Source of the DNA: Brachypodium distachyon
Taxonomy: Eukaryota > Streptophyta > Magnoliopsida > Poales > Poaceae
NCBI RefSeq assembly: GCF_000005505.3
Contig: NC_016133.3
Location: 39,335,237-39,399,236, forward strand
Direction of reading: 5' to 3'
DNA length: 64,000 nucleotides
The translations under genes were made by a program, and so were the position numbers. Under the pieces are notes generated by a model that made no database searches, was not told the origin of the DNA, and saw nothing but the letters and a program-made list of their open reading frames with translations. How positions within the stretch are numbered: position 1 is the first letter of the stretch; the number at the start of each line of letters is the position of its first letter. Below are positions 23,160-40,570 of this stretch, one piece after another.

Positions 23160-23770
23160 GTGATGACATCTGTAGATTCTGCTTCGAAGAAGAATCCATT
23201 CTTTTGAGTGTGGGGGCAGCTAAGTTGAAAATGAAACAGGGAACAATCTCCCAGTAACAGAGGAGAAATCATCTGTTGTTTGAGTGTGGGGGCAGCTTAA
23301 GTTCATTTAGGGATGGGTGGCCCTATTAGATTTAATCAGTATTACCGGGCACAGGTGGATCTCTTCCTTTTTGCTGGGCAGATGTAATTTAAATATAGTG
23401 AGTTTGGCTAATCTATGTTGCGCTACTTGGAAACTCAGAAACAAGCATGCTTTGGAAATTGGAAAGAAGCCCATAATATCAACTGCTGAGCTGATTTGTT
23501 ATGCTTGCTGCGTCCTAAAATGCTGGGCAGGTTTATAGACTGGAGAAGAAAAAGATACTATGCAGCAGGCTCGTGCAGCTAAACTCTAGGATGTAGGACA
23601 AGGATGATCAAAGGTGACAATAGTGCAGCGCCGAATGGAGGACCATTACGCGGCAGGTGATTCTGAAGATGGAGACCTCTTTCCTGGATCCGGTTGAAAC
23701 AATGTTGGTGGCTGCCAGGTTGCTCCTCTGTTGGAAAAATGGTAGCTGGGATCTGTCTGTTTTCTAGTTG
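23160..23770 (+). mobile_element. LINE 3' remnant (zf-RVT and C-terminal region)
   Basis: Decayed plus-strand fragment of a LINE open reading frame 2. DDICRFCFEEES (from 23162) and LLFECGGS (near 23275) look like the Cys/His zf-RVT region, separated by a short duplicated stretch around GAGTGTGGGGGCAGCT (23207 and 23281). The segment near 23395-23540 (CCATWKLRNKHALE, then AELICYACCVLKCWAGL) resembles the family's C-terminal end. Several stops and frame changes are present. Confidence 0.6.
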
Positions 23771-25403
23771 TTCAGCATCCTTTAGTCATTTGTAACGGCA
23801 AGTTCCTCTGTGTGTTATTAGTCCTCGGCATAACATATATGTGCAGAACTGCTTCACCGATCTTTTTGTTTTGTTTTTGAACCTGGATCTATTTTGTTCC
23901 ATCCTCTTAAATAGTGGAACCCAAAACAATTTTGTGTCGTATGGGGAAAAAAGGCCGCTGATAGGTACCTTCTCACGTGTCCCCGGCTGGAATGCATGTG
24001 TGATAAACAGAAGGATGATTTCGGCATCCTTTGTTTCTTCCCTCTTTCTCTGACCTGAATCTGAATCACAAACGAGGTGGGTAAGGAAGGGCCTGTCAAG
24101 AACAGGGAAACGAAAAGCTCATGTTGGAATGAAACAGGGCAGCCTCTGACCACATAGAGCAGGTACTAGGAACCAGAAGAACAGCAAAACAGTGGTGAAA
24201 TGCGAGCAACCAGTACCCTTGAATTTTGTCTGAACCAGAGAACAGTAATAGCCTGAAAACTGCATCAGATCAGATAGTGAACAGTCGAAAACTGTGCATT
24301 TACAATGGAGCTGGAAGGACCAGGTGAAAGTGAAACACCATACCTAAATAACCAAAAAGTCTTCTCTGACAAATAAAAGGCATCTGGGACAATCATTCTG
24401 GTTCTGCATCCAATGGCTATCTGGAAAGCTCCCAGGAAGTTGATCACACCAGATGAATTCAATTGCGGCAAGATATGGTTGGGATCTGGACAAAAGTGTC
24501 TGCTGGTTAGTGCCAATTATTGTTATGTATATATCCAATCCTTTCAGCTTATGAAGTGGAGTGGTAGGATGAGCAGTGTGCGATTGGAGAAGATGCAAGC
24601 ATGTTCAAACTACAAACAACCTCGAAAAGACAATATATGTATGAGACAAGTGCAATGAAGATCAGCCTCCTGCTGGTAAATAAAACATGAATGAAATACT
24701 ACACTTTCAGACACTTTCAGGCATAACTTGTGCTCTGGTAAATAGAAAAATCAATCAATGGGTTGGGAAGTTAGGTGTTCTACTTTCATATATGACTTGA
24801 TTTCTTTCGTGGTCAGATTAGCCCTAGCAGGCCATGTGACTATTAAGGTCTAAACAGAGTAAGTAACAGTCATGTCTAATCACTACTTAATTGTGCACAT
24901 GGAACCTACTGCAGAGTACAACAGTATGTAACTCAATGAAGGACAGATAATTTCAACACTAAGGAACAAAGGAGTAGCTGTAACTGACATGATGCAGTGC
25001 TCATGTTCAGTAGATGCACAAAATATCATGTCATGAATCTTCTACTGCTGGTTGACTCCAGATGATAATTGGTTATAAATAGAACACGAGCGGATCCCTG
25101 ATGCACTTTTTTACTAATCATCAAAGTGATAAATGGTAATCTTAACCTGCATCTGTGTTGGCTGTGTCAGTCCTATTAGATATTTCTTTAAGAGCTTTGC
25201 TTCTTCGGATTCCATATATCACTATTAATTTGGACCAAGAACCATGATCAAACAGGTTGGCAACAGCATTTAGTGGCAATATTGAGATTTTGAGCATAGA
25301 ACTCATCTTGTAGGTTCATAATTGTAGACGTGCCCACTGAAATAATTCTTTTTTGCTCCACCACTTATCTCTGTAGTCTATACAATTTACACATTGATCT
25401 ATC
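23771..25403. other. Intergenic, no gene seen
   Basis: No frame with a recognisable domain. The part next to 25403 is the likely 3' UTR of the PPR gene. Confidence 0.5.
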
Positions 25404-28400
25404 TCACCAAAAATCTGAACAGGAGCATGAGCCGCCTTTGAAATGGTGGAACCTATAGGGATCTCTCAGCACAATTTCCCGGTCAAATACCATGCTGACC
25501 AGCTTAAATACCAAATGGCAGTCTGCACAGACCCTGAGATTCTTGAATATCCTTACTGTACATCCTTCAGGAACAGTGATAAGGCCATATGCCAATGCAA
25601 GCTTCTCGCTGTGGTTCCAAAGATTCTGCTCTTTTTGCTCCTCATCCGTGTCATGCAGTGCAGATGAGGTATCAGCAACATAACCTACCTCCCTGAGCTT
25701 CAGCAAGATTTCATCTAGTTTCATGTAGATCTTATCTGCATGCTTATGACTATGATCACCAATACCAAAGGTGCTTACTTCTTTCTTCTGCTTAAGCCAG
25801 CTGCAAGCAGGTATTTTATTTAAATTGATGGTCTTCATGTGACTTCTTACTCTGTCAACATCCGACCATCTTGCACTTGTAGCATATAAGTTCGACAGAA
25901 GAACATAAGCTGAGTCATCAAAAGGATCCAATTCAAGGAGTCTCTTCGCGGCTTTCCTCCCAATATCCAGATTTTTGTGAGTTCTACTGGAGGACAACAA
26001 ACTCCGCCATATTAGATCATTTGGTAAGACTGGCATGTCTTCAATGAATTTCTCTGCCTCGGCAAATCGCCCTAAACGCCCAAGGATATCAACAATGCAA
26101 ACGCAGTGCTTTATTCCAGGGGAGACACCAAATACAGAAGACATAGAATTATAGTAATCAATACCCTTGTCTACTAGACCAGCATGACTACAAGCTGAGA
26201 GGAGAGTGACAAATGTTACATAATCTGGTGTTCGCCCCACCGAAATCATATGCTTAAATGTCTCCTCAGCTTCCTTGAAATATCCATATCTTGCATAGCC
26301 TGATATCAATGTATTCCAGCACTGCTGAGGTCGAATGGCAGGATCAGGAAGCATTTTCAACATTTCATCCATCTTCCCACATTTCCCGTACATATCCATT
26401 GCAGCATTAACCACATGACTGTCATTGCCCAGCCCACACTTCAGACCAAGACCGTGTAGCTGCATGCCTTCTTCTAGTGATGCCAAGCTTGCACTGGAAG
26501 ACATACATTCAGCTAGACAAATGTGATCAAGACCGTTTCCATCATGCCGCATATCCATGAAGAGCTTTAGGGATTCCTCTCCATGGCCATGTTGAACATT
26601 CGCTGCTATCATAGCATTCCAGGAAACAACACTTCTGTTGATGATTCTTTGGAATACATTATTGCTTGATTCCAAATCACCACACTTTGCATACATCGTT
26701 ATTAGAGAGTTACTAACATAGTCATCTGATAAGAATCCAGCATGTATTGTGTATGCGTGCAGGGGCAATCCATAATTACGCAAATCATTTGAAGATGTGA
26801 ATGAACCTAGGATATTTACTATTGTTATGTAATTCAGCTTTACTTCACCACGTCTCATCCAAAAAAATACTTGCATTGCCTTGGTACCATCCTCAAGCAC
26901 AGCATAGCTACCAATAAGTATGTTGCAACTAACAACATCATGATTTGGCATCAACTGAAATATTCTCTCAGCATCTTCGATGGAATTGCATTTCCCATAC
27001 ATCGTGATGAGAGAATTACCAACCAGTAAATTGTGGTGAAGACTTAACTGCAATGTCATGGCATGAACCATTCTACCATCCATCAACGCTCCTGGACTTG
27101 AACATGCTCCTAGAGCACTGGAAAATGTCATGCGATCTGGACCTTCATTAGTATGAAGTAACTGACCTAGCGTCTTCAACGCATCCATGTTATTACCATT
27201 CTGCACATAGGACGAAATCATAGTATTCCACGATATGAGATCCCTTCTGCTCATGTTCCAGAACAGAAATTCGGCATCAGCCAACTTTCCAGCAGAAGAA
27301 TACATATTAACCAGGGCATTAACGACGGGAATATAAGAATGTAGACCAGTCCTGAGACAAAGGGAATGAACTCCGCTTCCATAGCTGACATAATCTGAAG
27401 AGGCACAAACAGATATCAGGCTGCACAAAGTAGTTGCATCATGCCTTAACAATCCTCCACGGCGCATATCTGAAAATACCCGAAAGCTTTTGCTGCAAAG
27501 TCCTTCGTGTGAGTACATCGATACAAGAGCATTCCAGGATACTGTGTCACGTTCCTCCATTCGATAAAAGAGCTTCTCAGCATCATGCACCCTTCCCAAG
27601 TTCCCAAGCATGCTAATCAGTGAATTTGCTACAGAGACTTGCCTTTGTAGGCCAGAAACTATGACATGGGAAAACACCTGGAGCCCGGCCACCTCATCCT
27701 CGAGAGACCCACACAAGCTGACCACCGTCGCAAACGCATTTGCATTGCACGCGATGCGTTCCCGCCTCATCCGGCGATAATATCCCAATGCCTCTTCCAG
27801 GTGCCCATTCGACGACAAAGCCACCATCAGCGCCGTCCATGACACGACATTTCGCTCGGGCATCTCCCAGAACAACCTCTGCGCGTCCAGCACGTGCTTC
27901 TGTGAGCCGTAAAGGTGCAGGAGCGCTGTCCCGATGTACACATTAACCATGAGTCCAGCCTTTTGTGTGAGTGCGTGGATAGCGGCCCCGCATGCGCGTC
28001 CCTCTTCCCAGCGCTCGCAGGCAGTGACGAGGCTGGCGAGCGCAAACCCGCTGAGTGGGACCCCGCGCTCGCGCATGCCCCGCAGCATGCTAAACGCCGT
28101 GGAGTCGCGGCCGCACCGGACGCAGCCGGAGATGGCGGTGTACCAGGAAGACGGGGTCCGGTGGTCGTCCGGCATTGCGTCGAACAGGTGGAGCGCGGCG
28201 TCCGCGGAGGACCGACCCCGGCGGAAGTAGAAGGCGAGGAGGGTGTTGCCATGGAAGGAGCTGAGCGGCAGCGCGCGGCGGAGGACGAGCCCGTGGATGG
28301 CGCGCGCGAGGAGCGGGGTGTCGGCGAGGTGGGAGAAGCCGGCGCGCGGGAACTGGGCGACGGCAGGGTGCGGGTGACCGGCCAGGAGGAGGCCGAGGGC

Positions 28401-28664
28401 TTGAGACGGATGGGATGGAGGTGGGCATGACGGCGCGGCGGTGGAGATGACGCGAGAGAGGCGCGGCGGCGGTCGGTAGGCCGTGCAGTGGCGGTAGCAC
28501 TTGGTGGCCAGCTTGGCTGGCGGCTCGGGAGATGAGCGCCCTCGCTTTGGAGCGCGATCAGAGAGGAAAAGAAGTGTCGCTTGGAAGCTCGGAGACGAGG
28601 CATGCTGGTTGGTGTTATGGTATACTCGTACCAGTTCATCATTCACAAAGTATAACAAATTCAA
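25404..28664 (-). CDS. Pentatricopeptide repeat protein, PLS class with DYW domain
   Basis: RNA-binding factor of mitochondria or plastids; PLS-DYW proteins specify single C-to-U editing sites. One uninterrupted frame of 1086 codons, as is usual for this family. Arrays of about 31-36 residues with signatures such as NVVSWTALM, DTVSWNALVSMY, DLISWNTMISSYVQNG and SVVSWNAMIAANVQHG fill most of the protein. E and E+ motifs follow (LPNDLIWRSLLSSSRTHKN, then IPACSWLK). The C-terminal DYW deaminase domain keeps the zinc/catalytic set HSE (NHSEKLA) and CADCH, and ends SDFW instead of DYW. From memory it is close to Arabidopsis At1g16480. The only Met before the repeats is at 28664; residues 1 to about 70 are Arg/Pro-rich and could be an organelle leader, but an upstream exon cannot be excluded. 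Editing target unknown. Confidence 0.95.
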   Translation of the reverse strand: MNLLYFVNDELVRVYHNTNQHASSPSFQATLLFLSDRAPKRGRSSPEPPAKLATKCYRHCTAYRPPPRLSRVISTAAPSCPPPSHPSQALGLLLAGHPHPAVAQFPRAGFSHLADTPLLARAIHGLVLRRALPLSSFHGNTLLAFYFRRGRSSADAALHLFDAMPDDHRTPSSWYTAISGCVRCGRDSTAFSMLRGMRERGVPLSGFALASLVTACERWEEGRACGAAIHALTQKAGLMVNVYIGTALLHLYGSQKHVLDAQRLFWEMPERNVVSWTALMVALSSNGHLEEALGYYRRMRRERIACNANAFATVVSLCGSLEDEVAGLQVFSHVIVSGLQRQVSVANSLISMLGNLGRVHDAEKLFYRMEERDTVSWNALVSMYSHEGLCSKSFRVFSDMRRGGLLRHDATTLCSLISVCASSDYVSYGSGVHSLCLRTGLHSYIPVVNALVNMYSSAGKLADAEFLFWNMSRRDLISWNTMISSYVQNGNNMDALKTLGQLLHTNEGPDRMTFSSALGACSSPGALMDGRMVHAMTLQLSLHHNLLVGNSLITMYGKCNSIEDAERIFQLMPNHDVVSCNILIGSYAVLEDGTKAMQVFFWMRRGEVKLNYITIVNILGSFTSSNDLRNYGLPLHAYTIHAGFLSDDYVSNSLITMYAKCGDLESSNNVFQRIINRSVVSWNAMIAANVQHGHGEESLKLFMDMRHDGNGLDHICLAECMSSSASLASLEEGMQLHGLGLKCGLGNDSHVVNAAMDMYGKCGKMDEMLKMLPDPAIRPQQCWNTLISGYARYGYFKEAEETFKHMISVGRTPDYVTFVTLLSACSHAGLVDKGIDYYNSMSSVFGVSPGIKHCVCIVDILGRLGRFAEAEKFIEDMPVLPNDLIWRSLLSSSRTHKNLDIGRKAAKRLLELDPFDDSAYVLLSNLYATSARWSDVDRVRSHMKTINLNKIPACSWLKQKKEVSTFGIGDHSHKHADKIYMKLDEILLKLREVGYVADTSSALHDTDEEQKEQNLWNHSEKLALAYGLITVPEGCTVRIFKNLRVCADCHLVFKLVSMVFDREIVLRDPYRFHHFKGGSCSCSDFW

Positions 28665-29622
28665 AACAATTTACCAACATCGTAAAGATAGATGTTTGAG
28701 TTAAATATCATGAAACCACAACTACTCAGCACCATATCAATAAACCATCACTTGTGCGGACGGTTCTGCATTTCTGTTCGTTAGCCCAAACACGGCATTT
28801 CTACCGTTTGACAGCGAAACTGACCACTCTGGAGGAACAGCATCGGAAAAGGCAGAACAGACACAGTGCTAACCAGAATATACAGTTTTAATGTGTATCT
28901 CTGTTTTAATGCTGCATGAGTTGTAGATGGAGAATATGAATAGGCTAAAATTATCCTGATCAAACCAAACGCAGGTTAACAATCTTTTGCTGAACACTGC
29001 TTTGACAGCAGCTCTATCAACGTCACCTGTTTCACCTGCTGCCCCTAAAAAGATTGACACATGCTCTGCAACAGGCCCGGCAAGGATGACAAAGATTCCT
29101 ACCGAACGCAGTATAGGGATTTCGCTAAAGCAACTTCGACAAGAGACAAAACATTGTAAAGAGAATGATAACTGGCAGAGAGCTCTCCATACATTATATA
29201 TTCATACTTCATGAATACAGAGCGTTCTCACTTCTCACTGCATAATGGGTTGAATCTGCCTCTGATTTTGTTGGTCAGCAAGTGAAAGCGTTCTGTGAGT
29301 AATTATCTTGTTATGCTGATATTTCCTTTTCTGAGGATTTGCAAAGTACAGTATTGGGATTACACACATGATAAGATACAATGCCAAACAAATTTGGCAG
29401 CTAACCAAAGAATCTAAGTCTGGATTACGCCCATAATAACATACAATGCCACAACAAATTGGGCAGCTAACCAAGACCTCTGAGAAGTTGGGATTACACA
29501 CATAATAAGATACAATGCCCACAACAAATTGGGCAGCTAACCAACACCTCGAGAAGTAACATACTAATATGCTTTTCCTATATTTTCTGAAATATCAAGT
29601 GTATACTAAAAGAACAAAATCA
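28665..29622. other. Intergenic between PPR and ECD-like genes
   Basis: Holds no supported gene. A short minus-strand open stretch near 29105-28950 (GIFVILAGPVAEHVSIFLG, then GDVDRAAVKAVFSKRLL) looks protein-like, but I do not recognise it and see no clear splice context. The right end includes the 3' UTR of the ECD-like gene and a tandem repeat (separate entry). Confidence 0.4.
29356..29558. repeat. Three imperfect ~66-bp tandem repeats
   Basis: Three units of about 66 bases, each containing GGATTAC(A/G)C(A/C)CAT(A/G)ATAA(G/C)ATACAATGCC and then TTGGGCAGCTAACCAA. They sit 65-270 bases past the stop codon of the minus-strand ECD-like gene, so they may be transcribed in its 3' UTR. Confidence 0.85.
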
Positions 29623-34344
<4,722 letters not shown>

Positions 34345-34977
34345 GGCGGCCTGGCGGGGGCTGGACTACTGGAGCGGCGCGGCGTTTTTGGGGGCGCTGG
34401 CTTCGGAAGTTTTCTCTCCGGAGTCCGGAAGACACTCGGGGCGGTGGAAGGCTGGAAGTTGCGGCGGTGCGAGAAGGCGCTGGAATTGGGGGGAGGATTT
34501 GTTGGATCATACAGGCCCATAGGGATGCAAATGGGCTCGCGCCGATCGCCGCCGGAGACACGAGTTCGATGCTGAGAAAGGGGCAGACACTTTGGATTGG
34601 AGCAAAACAAACTTGGATTGGGGAATACTTTCGTCTTTCGCATTCTTTCCTTTAGTTTATAAATTCTGTATACTTGGCGAGCACTTAATTTGGATAGGAG
34701 AGAATAATATGTACGGAGTATACACTAGAGAATGTCCGAACTCAAGTTTTATGGGCCCTGTTTTCGATTCTGCCTTGGAGCCTTTCTTCCAGCTGGATCC
34801 GAGGGCAATGGGTAAAAGAGTGATAATTTGAAGTTGCCAAAAGATCACGATTGTTGTTGACGATCACACGATTTCAACTCACAAACACCGCAGTTAAATC
34901 TCGCTAAATTCCTACCGAACAGCCCTGCATGACGTGTAAATGTGGGCACGTGGGTGAAGGCTGTTTTCAACTGCTGG

Positions 34978-35189
34978 TACTATATCTGTCCCATAATATG
35001 AAGCACGCACGCATCACTAGATCATCAATTTGATTAATTAAATATGTATGTTTCTTAATAAAAAATATACCATTAGATTCATTATTGAATCTAATCATAT
35101 AATCTTTTCATTATTTAATTTATATTTAGTTAGCTAAATTGACGATTTAAGAATGCGTGCGTGCCTCATATTATGGGACGGAAGGGGTA
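34978..35189. mobile_element. Stowaway-like MITE, long-arm type
   Basis: A 212-base element with about 35-base arms: GTCCCATAATATGAAGCACG then CACGCAT on the left, ATGCGTGCGTGCCTCATATT then ATGGGACGG on the right. TA flanks both ends. It lies in the intergenic gap between the ECD-like gene and the esterase; the rest of 34345-35725 shows no gene. Confidence 0.85.
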
Positions 35190-35725
35190 TTTTTTTTCTT
35201 TCAAAAAGGGCAAATATCCCCTGCCTCGGCATCAACTGCTATTTTTTAGTGGCAGCTTATAAATTAAGCACAGAAAAGATCGTCCGCAAATTGGCCCCAA
35301 CATAGAGCCTAGAGAGTCTGTTTGGAACCAAAGAGTCTTGGAGAAATTTCAAATAAACAGTTAACTTTCTGCAGGAAATGGGAAATATTCCACGCCCGAG
35401 AGCCTGTGTTGGCACCCTTGGCTGAGCACGGTTAAACAGGTTGCACTAAATTGTGTTTAGCTTCACTGTACAATAAAACGGGAGGGGGCAGATTATAATT
35501 ACATTTCAGATGCGATAGCCTTGTTGTTGTTGATGTGGAGGAATGTGGATCAGAAACATTTGGGCTGGAACCTGCCCTGCATCTGCAGCACACGAACCTA
35601 AAGAATCAACGAAGTAGAATGAAAACTGTATAACCTACAAGGTCAAATCGGCTACGCAAAATTGAACTGTCACTTGTAAACAAACTCGACAAGTATTGGC
35701 GCAGTGCATGCTGTAACATGGAAGA

Positions 35726-38700
35726 TTAGACGATGAAATTATCCATCATGTGGTTGATGACGTCTACTCCGTCCGAGTTAAGCCAATAGCTCTTCACCTG
35801 ACGTTGATAGAGTAAAGAGAACTATGATCAGATACAAGTATTGTTGCACCGACCCATTCTAGTACGCAACAGTGAATTGGTTATCCAGAATTTCAAGGGG
35901 AAACTGTTGAAAGGGTATGCCGCTATGCCAGTGTCATAATTCACTTCATATTATGTATTGATTGAATTAATATGTAAGATATTCTTTCATGTCAAATACA
36001 CAACAAAATGTTTATGCGCCTTCCCTTCAAGTTGACTTGTGCACCTGGTGCACAGAATAGGTTATCCCATGCAAGTTTTTTTTGCTAGTGATATCAGGAT
36101 GCATTTGACTCGACTACATCCAAGTCACCGAAATACTTTTTCGGATTTTGAGACCAAAGTTCAGATGACACTAGATGAAAGCACAAAATTGAAACTGAGT
36201 ACTATGTTCAGATGCTGATAATGAAAACAAAACTTCGCACGATATACACTCAGCAGGTTGGAAAGGTGAAAACACACACCTGGATGGTGTTATGTGCAAC
36301 CAATCTTTGACTACTTTTCTGGAAGCTCACATCAACGCGTTCCCATGGTACTTGTGTTAGGCCTCTTATCATCTCCTCTGCACATGCAAGGGAATGTCTC
36401 CACTTGTCAACAATTGATAAACAATAAACTTAGCAAGTTTGGGATAGCTAACAGCTGCTATGAAGATAACTTCAACATTATTTTAAATCGGGCATGCAAG
36501 AAATTGATAAAACACATCAATATCGATACATGCCGCCAAACTTACTAGCTGGACAAATCCCAAAAAACCCGATGAATGGCCCTTCTTAGTTCCTACATCG
36601 CAAATCAAAAGCAGACATAGACATCAGCATACCTTCTGGGTCATACAAATTAGCACTGACTTCAGTTTCATTATTGTCCGTAATTCCTCTATCAACATGG
36701 ACAATATGTGGATACTTCTCATCACGAACAAGAAGTCGATGCTGCATAAGGATTGAACAAAGGTAAATATTTTCAATAGAAATTGCAAGCGAAAATCAGT
36801 AGGTTTATTTACACAAAGAAACATAAACATGAAATCACTCCTGATACATACTTTTGGCAACTCGTGTTGACGCCGGATTGATGATGTTCTCCACCCCACC
36901 ATATCTTTTCAGCTGGTTAAGTAGATATATAATCAGAAGTAAAAGATGCAATTCATAAAAAATAATAAACATCGTGTGACATTTAAGCAGTTATAGGATA
37001 CGGTCAAAATTGGCATTCGCATATGCGACACGGCGTTTGAAAGAACGCAATCCTGATCTGCACAAGAGAATGTTATACTTAGACATGATGCCCAAATTTT
37101 TAAAACTATTTTGGACTGAAGGCCGATATGTTGAAAATATATTTAATTTATATACAATAAGATCCATCAATCATCTGAAAAAGAAACAAGAAGCATACAG
37201 AAAATAACCTGAATTTTATATCATCACAGTCATCGACCATTTGAAGCAGGAGTGGACGCCTGCCATCATCACTGTCTGTAAGGAATAAATGTTTTCCAGT
37301 TCTTCCAACAATCAAATGTGCAGTTTCCGATGCTCTTCGCTCCAGGAAAGGCAAGCCACAAAGAAAAGGGAGCTGGTGGAAGAATCTGAACATGAGACTA
37401 ACATTACTGAAGCATTTGAATGTTCTTGTTTTATTTAAATCAAAGCGCTCACATCTTTACAAACACTATTGGGAAATTAAAATCAACTTCAGTTTTACTT
37501 GTATGACTAGTTAACAACCTTCAGAAATTACTATCTCCGTACAGATTATTTGGACTAGTGAACCACCAATACATCATTCCACTAAGTGCACTAAATAATG
37601 GTTGTAATGAATAAAGTGTAGCAGTGAAATCTCTCTTCTACAGGTAGCTTAAGTGGGTATGTGAACCAGGGAAACAGGCAACTGAACAAAGCAATGGAAG
37701 AGATCACTATTACCTGTTTGTTTCCACTTGAACCCAGATGTGGTGATGCGAAGGTTATAAAATTCATAGGTTCTAAGCCGGCAATGAGACCCTCCAAGCG
37801 TTGACCTTCATTTCTGCTGCTCTCAGCATATGATTTAAGTCTGCTATTACGTCCATAAAGCCTTCCTATAGCGTATCTGGCAACAAGACCGCCTAGAGAG
37901 TGTGCCACAATTGAGATCTTCTTCACACCTTTTCTTTGCTCGACAACTGATAGAACCTATAATTGTTCCATTAGTACGAATATGAAAGACATAGTACTTC
38001 CGTAATAAAAAAGAAGATATGATAGGATTAATGTAGACCTAGTTTGTCTTGATTTAATACCAGAGGGTATTTATCAACTCACAGGGTGAAGCTTAACAAG
38101 TAAAAAACTTATCATAAACCTACATGTTAACCTAAAAACAGCAACTAGTTTATGATTTATCAAAATAAATACAGTTCACTTCAACAAGACTTGTACTTGT
38201 GCACAATAACAAGTAGTCAAGTATACCATCAATAATGTGGTTAATTCACATGAAAAAGGCACAAATAAGATGGATCAATGAAACAAGCAATAAGAACATC
38301 TAGAACAATCCACCTCATCTGTTACTAAGAAGTGTAATGTCAGAATTTAGATGATGTCGAGGAGAAAAGTAAGGAGAACAGTGAGGTCATTACTCCAGGG
38401 AGAATCAGCTTGACTCTTGTAAAAAGACACTAGTAACAACCAAATGGTTTACCAGAGAGACCCTTGTCACTAAAAAAACTCATCTTGAGGCTCTACCCTC
38501 CCACATCAACAATTACTACTACAAAGATGTTGATCTGTGGCAGCAGTTCATCATGTTACTTGGTACCACATATTGAATTTGACATATATATGTTTAAGAT
38601 GAGGGCGGGTTATGGATGATTTAATTTGGCACACATGTTAGTATGATACTCCCTCCATGCCTTATATTTTGAAATGGAAGGATTAATATTTTAAGCATGC

Positions 38701-40338
38701 ATCATACTTTTTTTTAATCCATTGCAACACACTGTGTTGCGCTAATCTAAGTAACAAGTCTTAGTAGCTACCTTTGGAGAGGTTTCTACTATTGATGATA
38801 CTTGGAGTATTCTCTCTCCTCTAAGTAATAAACTTGGTAACAATTTATTGGGGAGGCTCTAAACTTTTAAATAGAGGACAATACTTAGTCAGAACAAAAA
38901 GTACCTCGTTCGCTAACCTTTCTCCCATCAAGTCAACTCCGTCAAATGTCTGGGTAGCGGAGTTGCATTGACTCCCTGCATGAAAAGGCGCAGTCCAAAT
39001 CTCTTACAAGAAAGCAGTAGTAGCTGAAACAAATTATGACACAACAAAGAATGAAGGAAAGAAAAATGCTGTGTGAATGTATTCATCAGTTATGGAATCA
39101 GTCCGGTTAATGTATCTGCACAATCCTGGAAGAGAAGGGACAAAAAGGATGTATCATATGTTCCTGTAGAGTTTCTCTAAATCTGTACAAATAAAAGAAA
39201 CATGAATGATCTGCAGAATCATGCTCTGAATGACATTTGTAATAAAACAGAAGTGGGTTGCAAATATTTGACATGAAACAGGGTTAACGAGTTATGACTA
39301 CATACAATAGGGATAAACAATATCAGCCTAAAAATAGCACTGCCAACTGCAGCTTTTCTCGTACCAATCTTTACTGGCTTTTATGTTGGTTTGGTGGGTA
39401 CTACCACTCCATCTCATTCAAGGTTGTGCTGCAAAACCCTCAGAACCCGGTGTCTATGTGTTTTCTGTACCCAGAAGTTCTCCCACTTTATCATCCAACT
39501 AGACAGTTATCTGCTTAATCTCACAGGCACTTTTAATCTTCTGTATTTTATTCCTAAATCTCAACTACATGTCTTCACCGGCTTGTTGTAATCATTTCTT
39601 CAGCCTAAGTCTGGAGCCCAGTATAAATCCACTTATCAAATACCATAGGAATTTTATATATGTAAACTTGATTTTCTATAATGTATCCAAACGTGCATCC
39701 ACACTGCACACACGCACACAGGTGCACGTGGACAAATGGCATCGTCTTCTCAACACAACAATTGTGAGGATAATAATTCTAGTATTTAGAAACCCAGCAC
39801 GAAATTCACATATTGGGGTACTCACGGTGCACGATCACTTTATCTGGCATCCGCCTCACGAACTGCTCTGCGGCAAACTTCCAGTCATCAGCACTGTAAA
39901 ACATTGCGTCAAATTTAGCAACTGCAAACCAGCACCCCACAAGTTGCACAAACTAACTGCAAAGACACGGATCCACCTCCCCACGAGGCCATTGACCATG
40001 ACGACGAGGTGCTCGGGGAATCTCCCGCCCTGCGCTACCTCCGCATCGGCCTGGGAGCTCCAGACGTCCTCCCCTCCTCCGCGCGCAGGCTCCATCTCCA
40101 CCTCCGCCCACTTCCCCCTCGTCTCATTCACCGCCATCGTAACCGCCGATGACGATGTCGCTGGCACCGGCGCTGGCCTGAAGCAGCTCATCCAGTGCCC
40201 GCTGCCGCTGCTGCTGCTTGCCGCAGACGGGGAGCTGAGCGCTAGGCGGAGCTGCGCCACGGCGTGTGGCCACCGGGACTGGGCCCCGGGGGTTGGAGTG
40301 GTGGAGCGGCCCATCGAGACGGTGCCGGCGGCGATCAT
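35726..40338 (-). CDS. DUF676-type serine esterase (alpha/beta hydrolase)
   Basis: Putative lipase or esterase of the DUF676 family; the natural substrate is unknown. Ten exons on the minus strand: 40338-39977, 39893-39826, 38975-38905, 37956-37714, 37372-37209, 37057-37002, 36904-36852, 36741-36633, 36377-36280, 35797-35726. The joined frame gives 431 residues. Exon joint 1-2 yields HLVVMVNGLVGSADDWKFAA, the strand and oxyanion region; exon 4 carries the nucleophile elbow IVAHSLGGLVARYAIGRLYG with Ser187. Further family blocks: NFITFASPHLGS, LIVGRTGKHLFLTD, MVGWRTSSIRRQHELP. The first 100 residues are Ser/Ala-rich and not conserved in the family as I know it; they might include a plastid leader. 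Introns are AT-rich, exon 1 GC-rich. A LINE tail ends about 230 bases upstream of the ATG. Confidence 0.9.
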
Positions 40339-40570
40339 CCGGCGAGGAAGTGGAACGGGTGGGCGCCGTCTCGGAGACCTAGATGCGGTGGTGGTTGTTG
40401 CTTCGGGGGGAGGTGGGGACTGAGAGAACGTGGAGCTGAGGAGGAGGGAGAAGCTTCGGGTGAGCAGGAAAGATGAAAATGATTGTACTGTGCAACGACG
40501 GTGACGAAAGGGAAAAACAGTTCATTTTCCAAAAGGGGTGAATTGCAATTTTGCCAGGACGTGCTTGGCT

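Noticed and set aside
27827..28642. 271-codon minus-strand frame inside the PPR gene
   Set aside because: Ser/Pro/Arg-rich alternative phase of the GC-rich 5' end of the PPR gene, with no domain.
38650..38690. CTCCCTCCATGCC in esterase intron 3 as a Stowaway MITE
   Set aside because: One possible end only; no matching inverted end within several hundred bases.
39569..40423. 284-codon plus-strand frame over the esterase 5' end
   Set aside because: Runs antisense to exons 1 and 2 of the esterase and through its intron; the esterase model is supported by family motifs at each joint.
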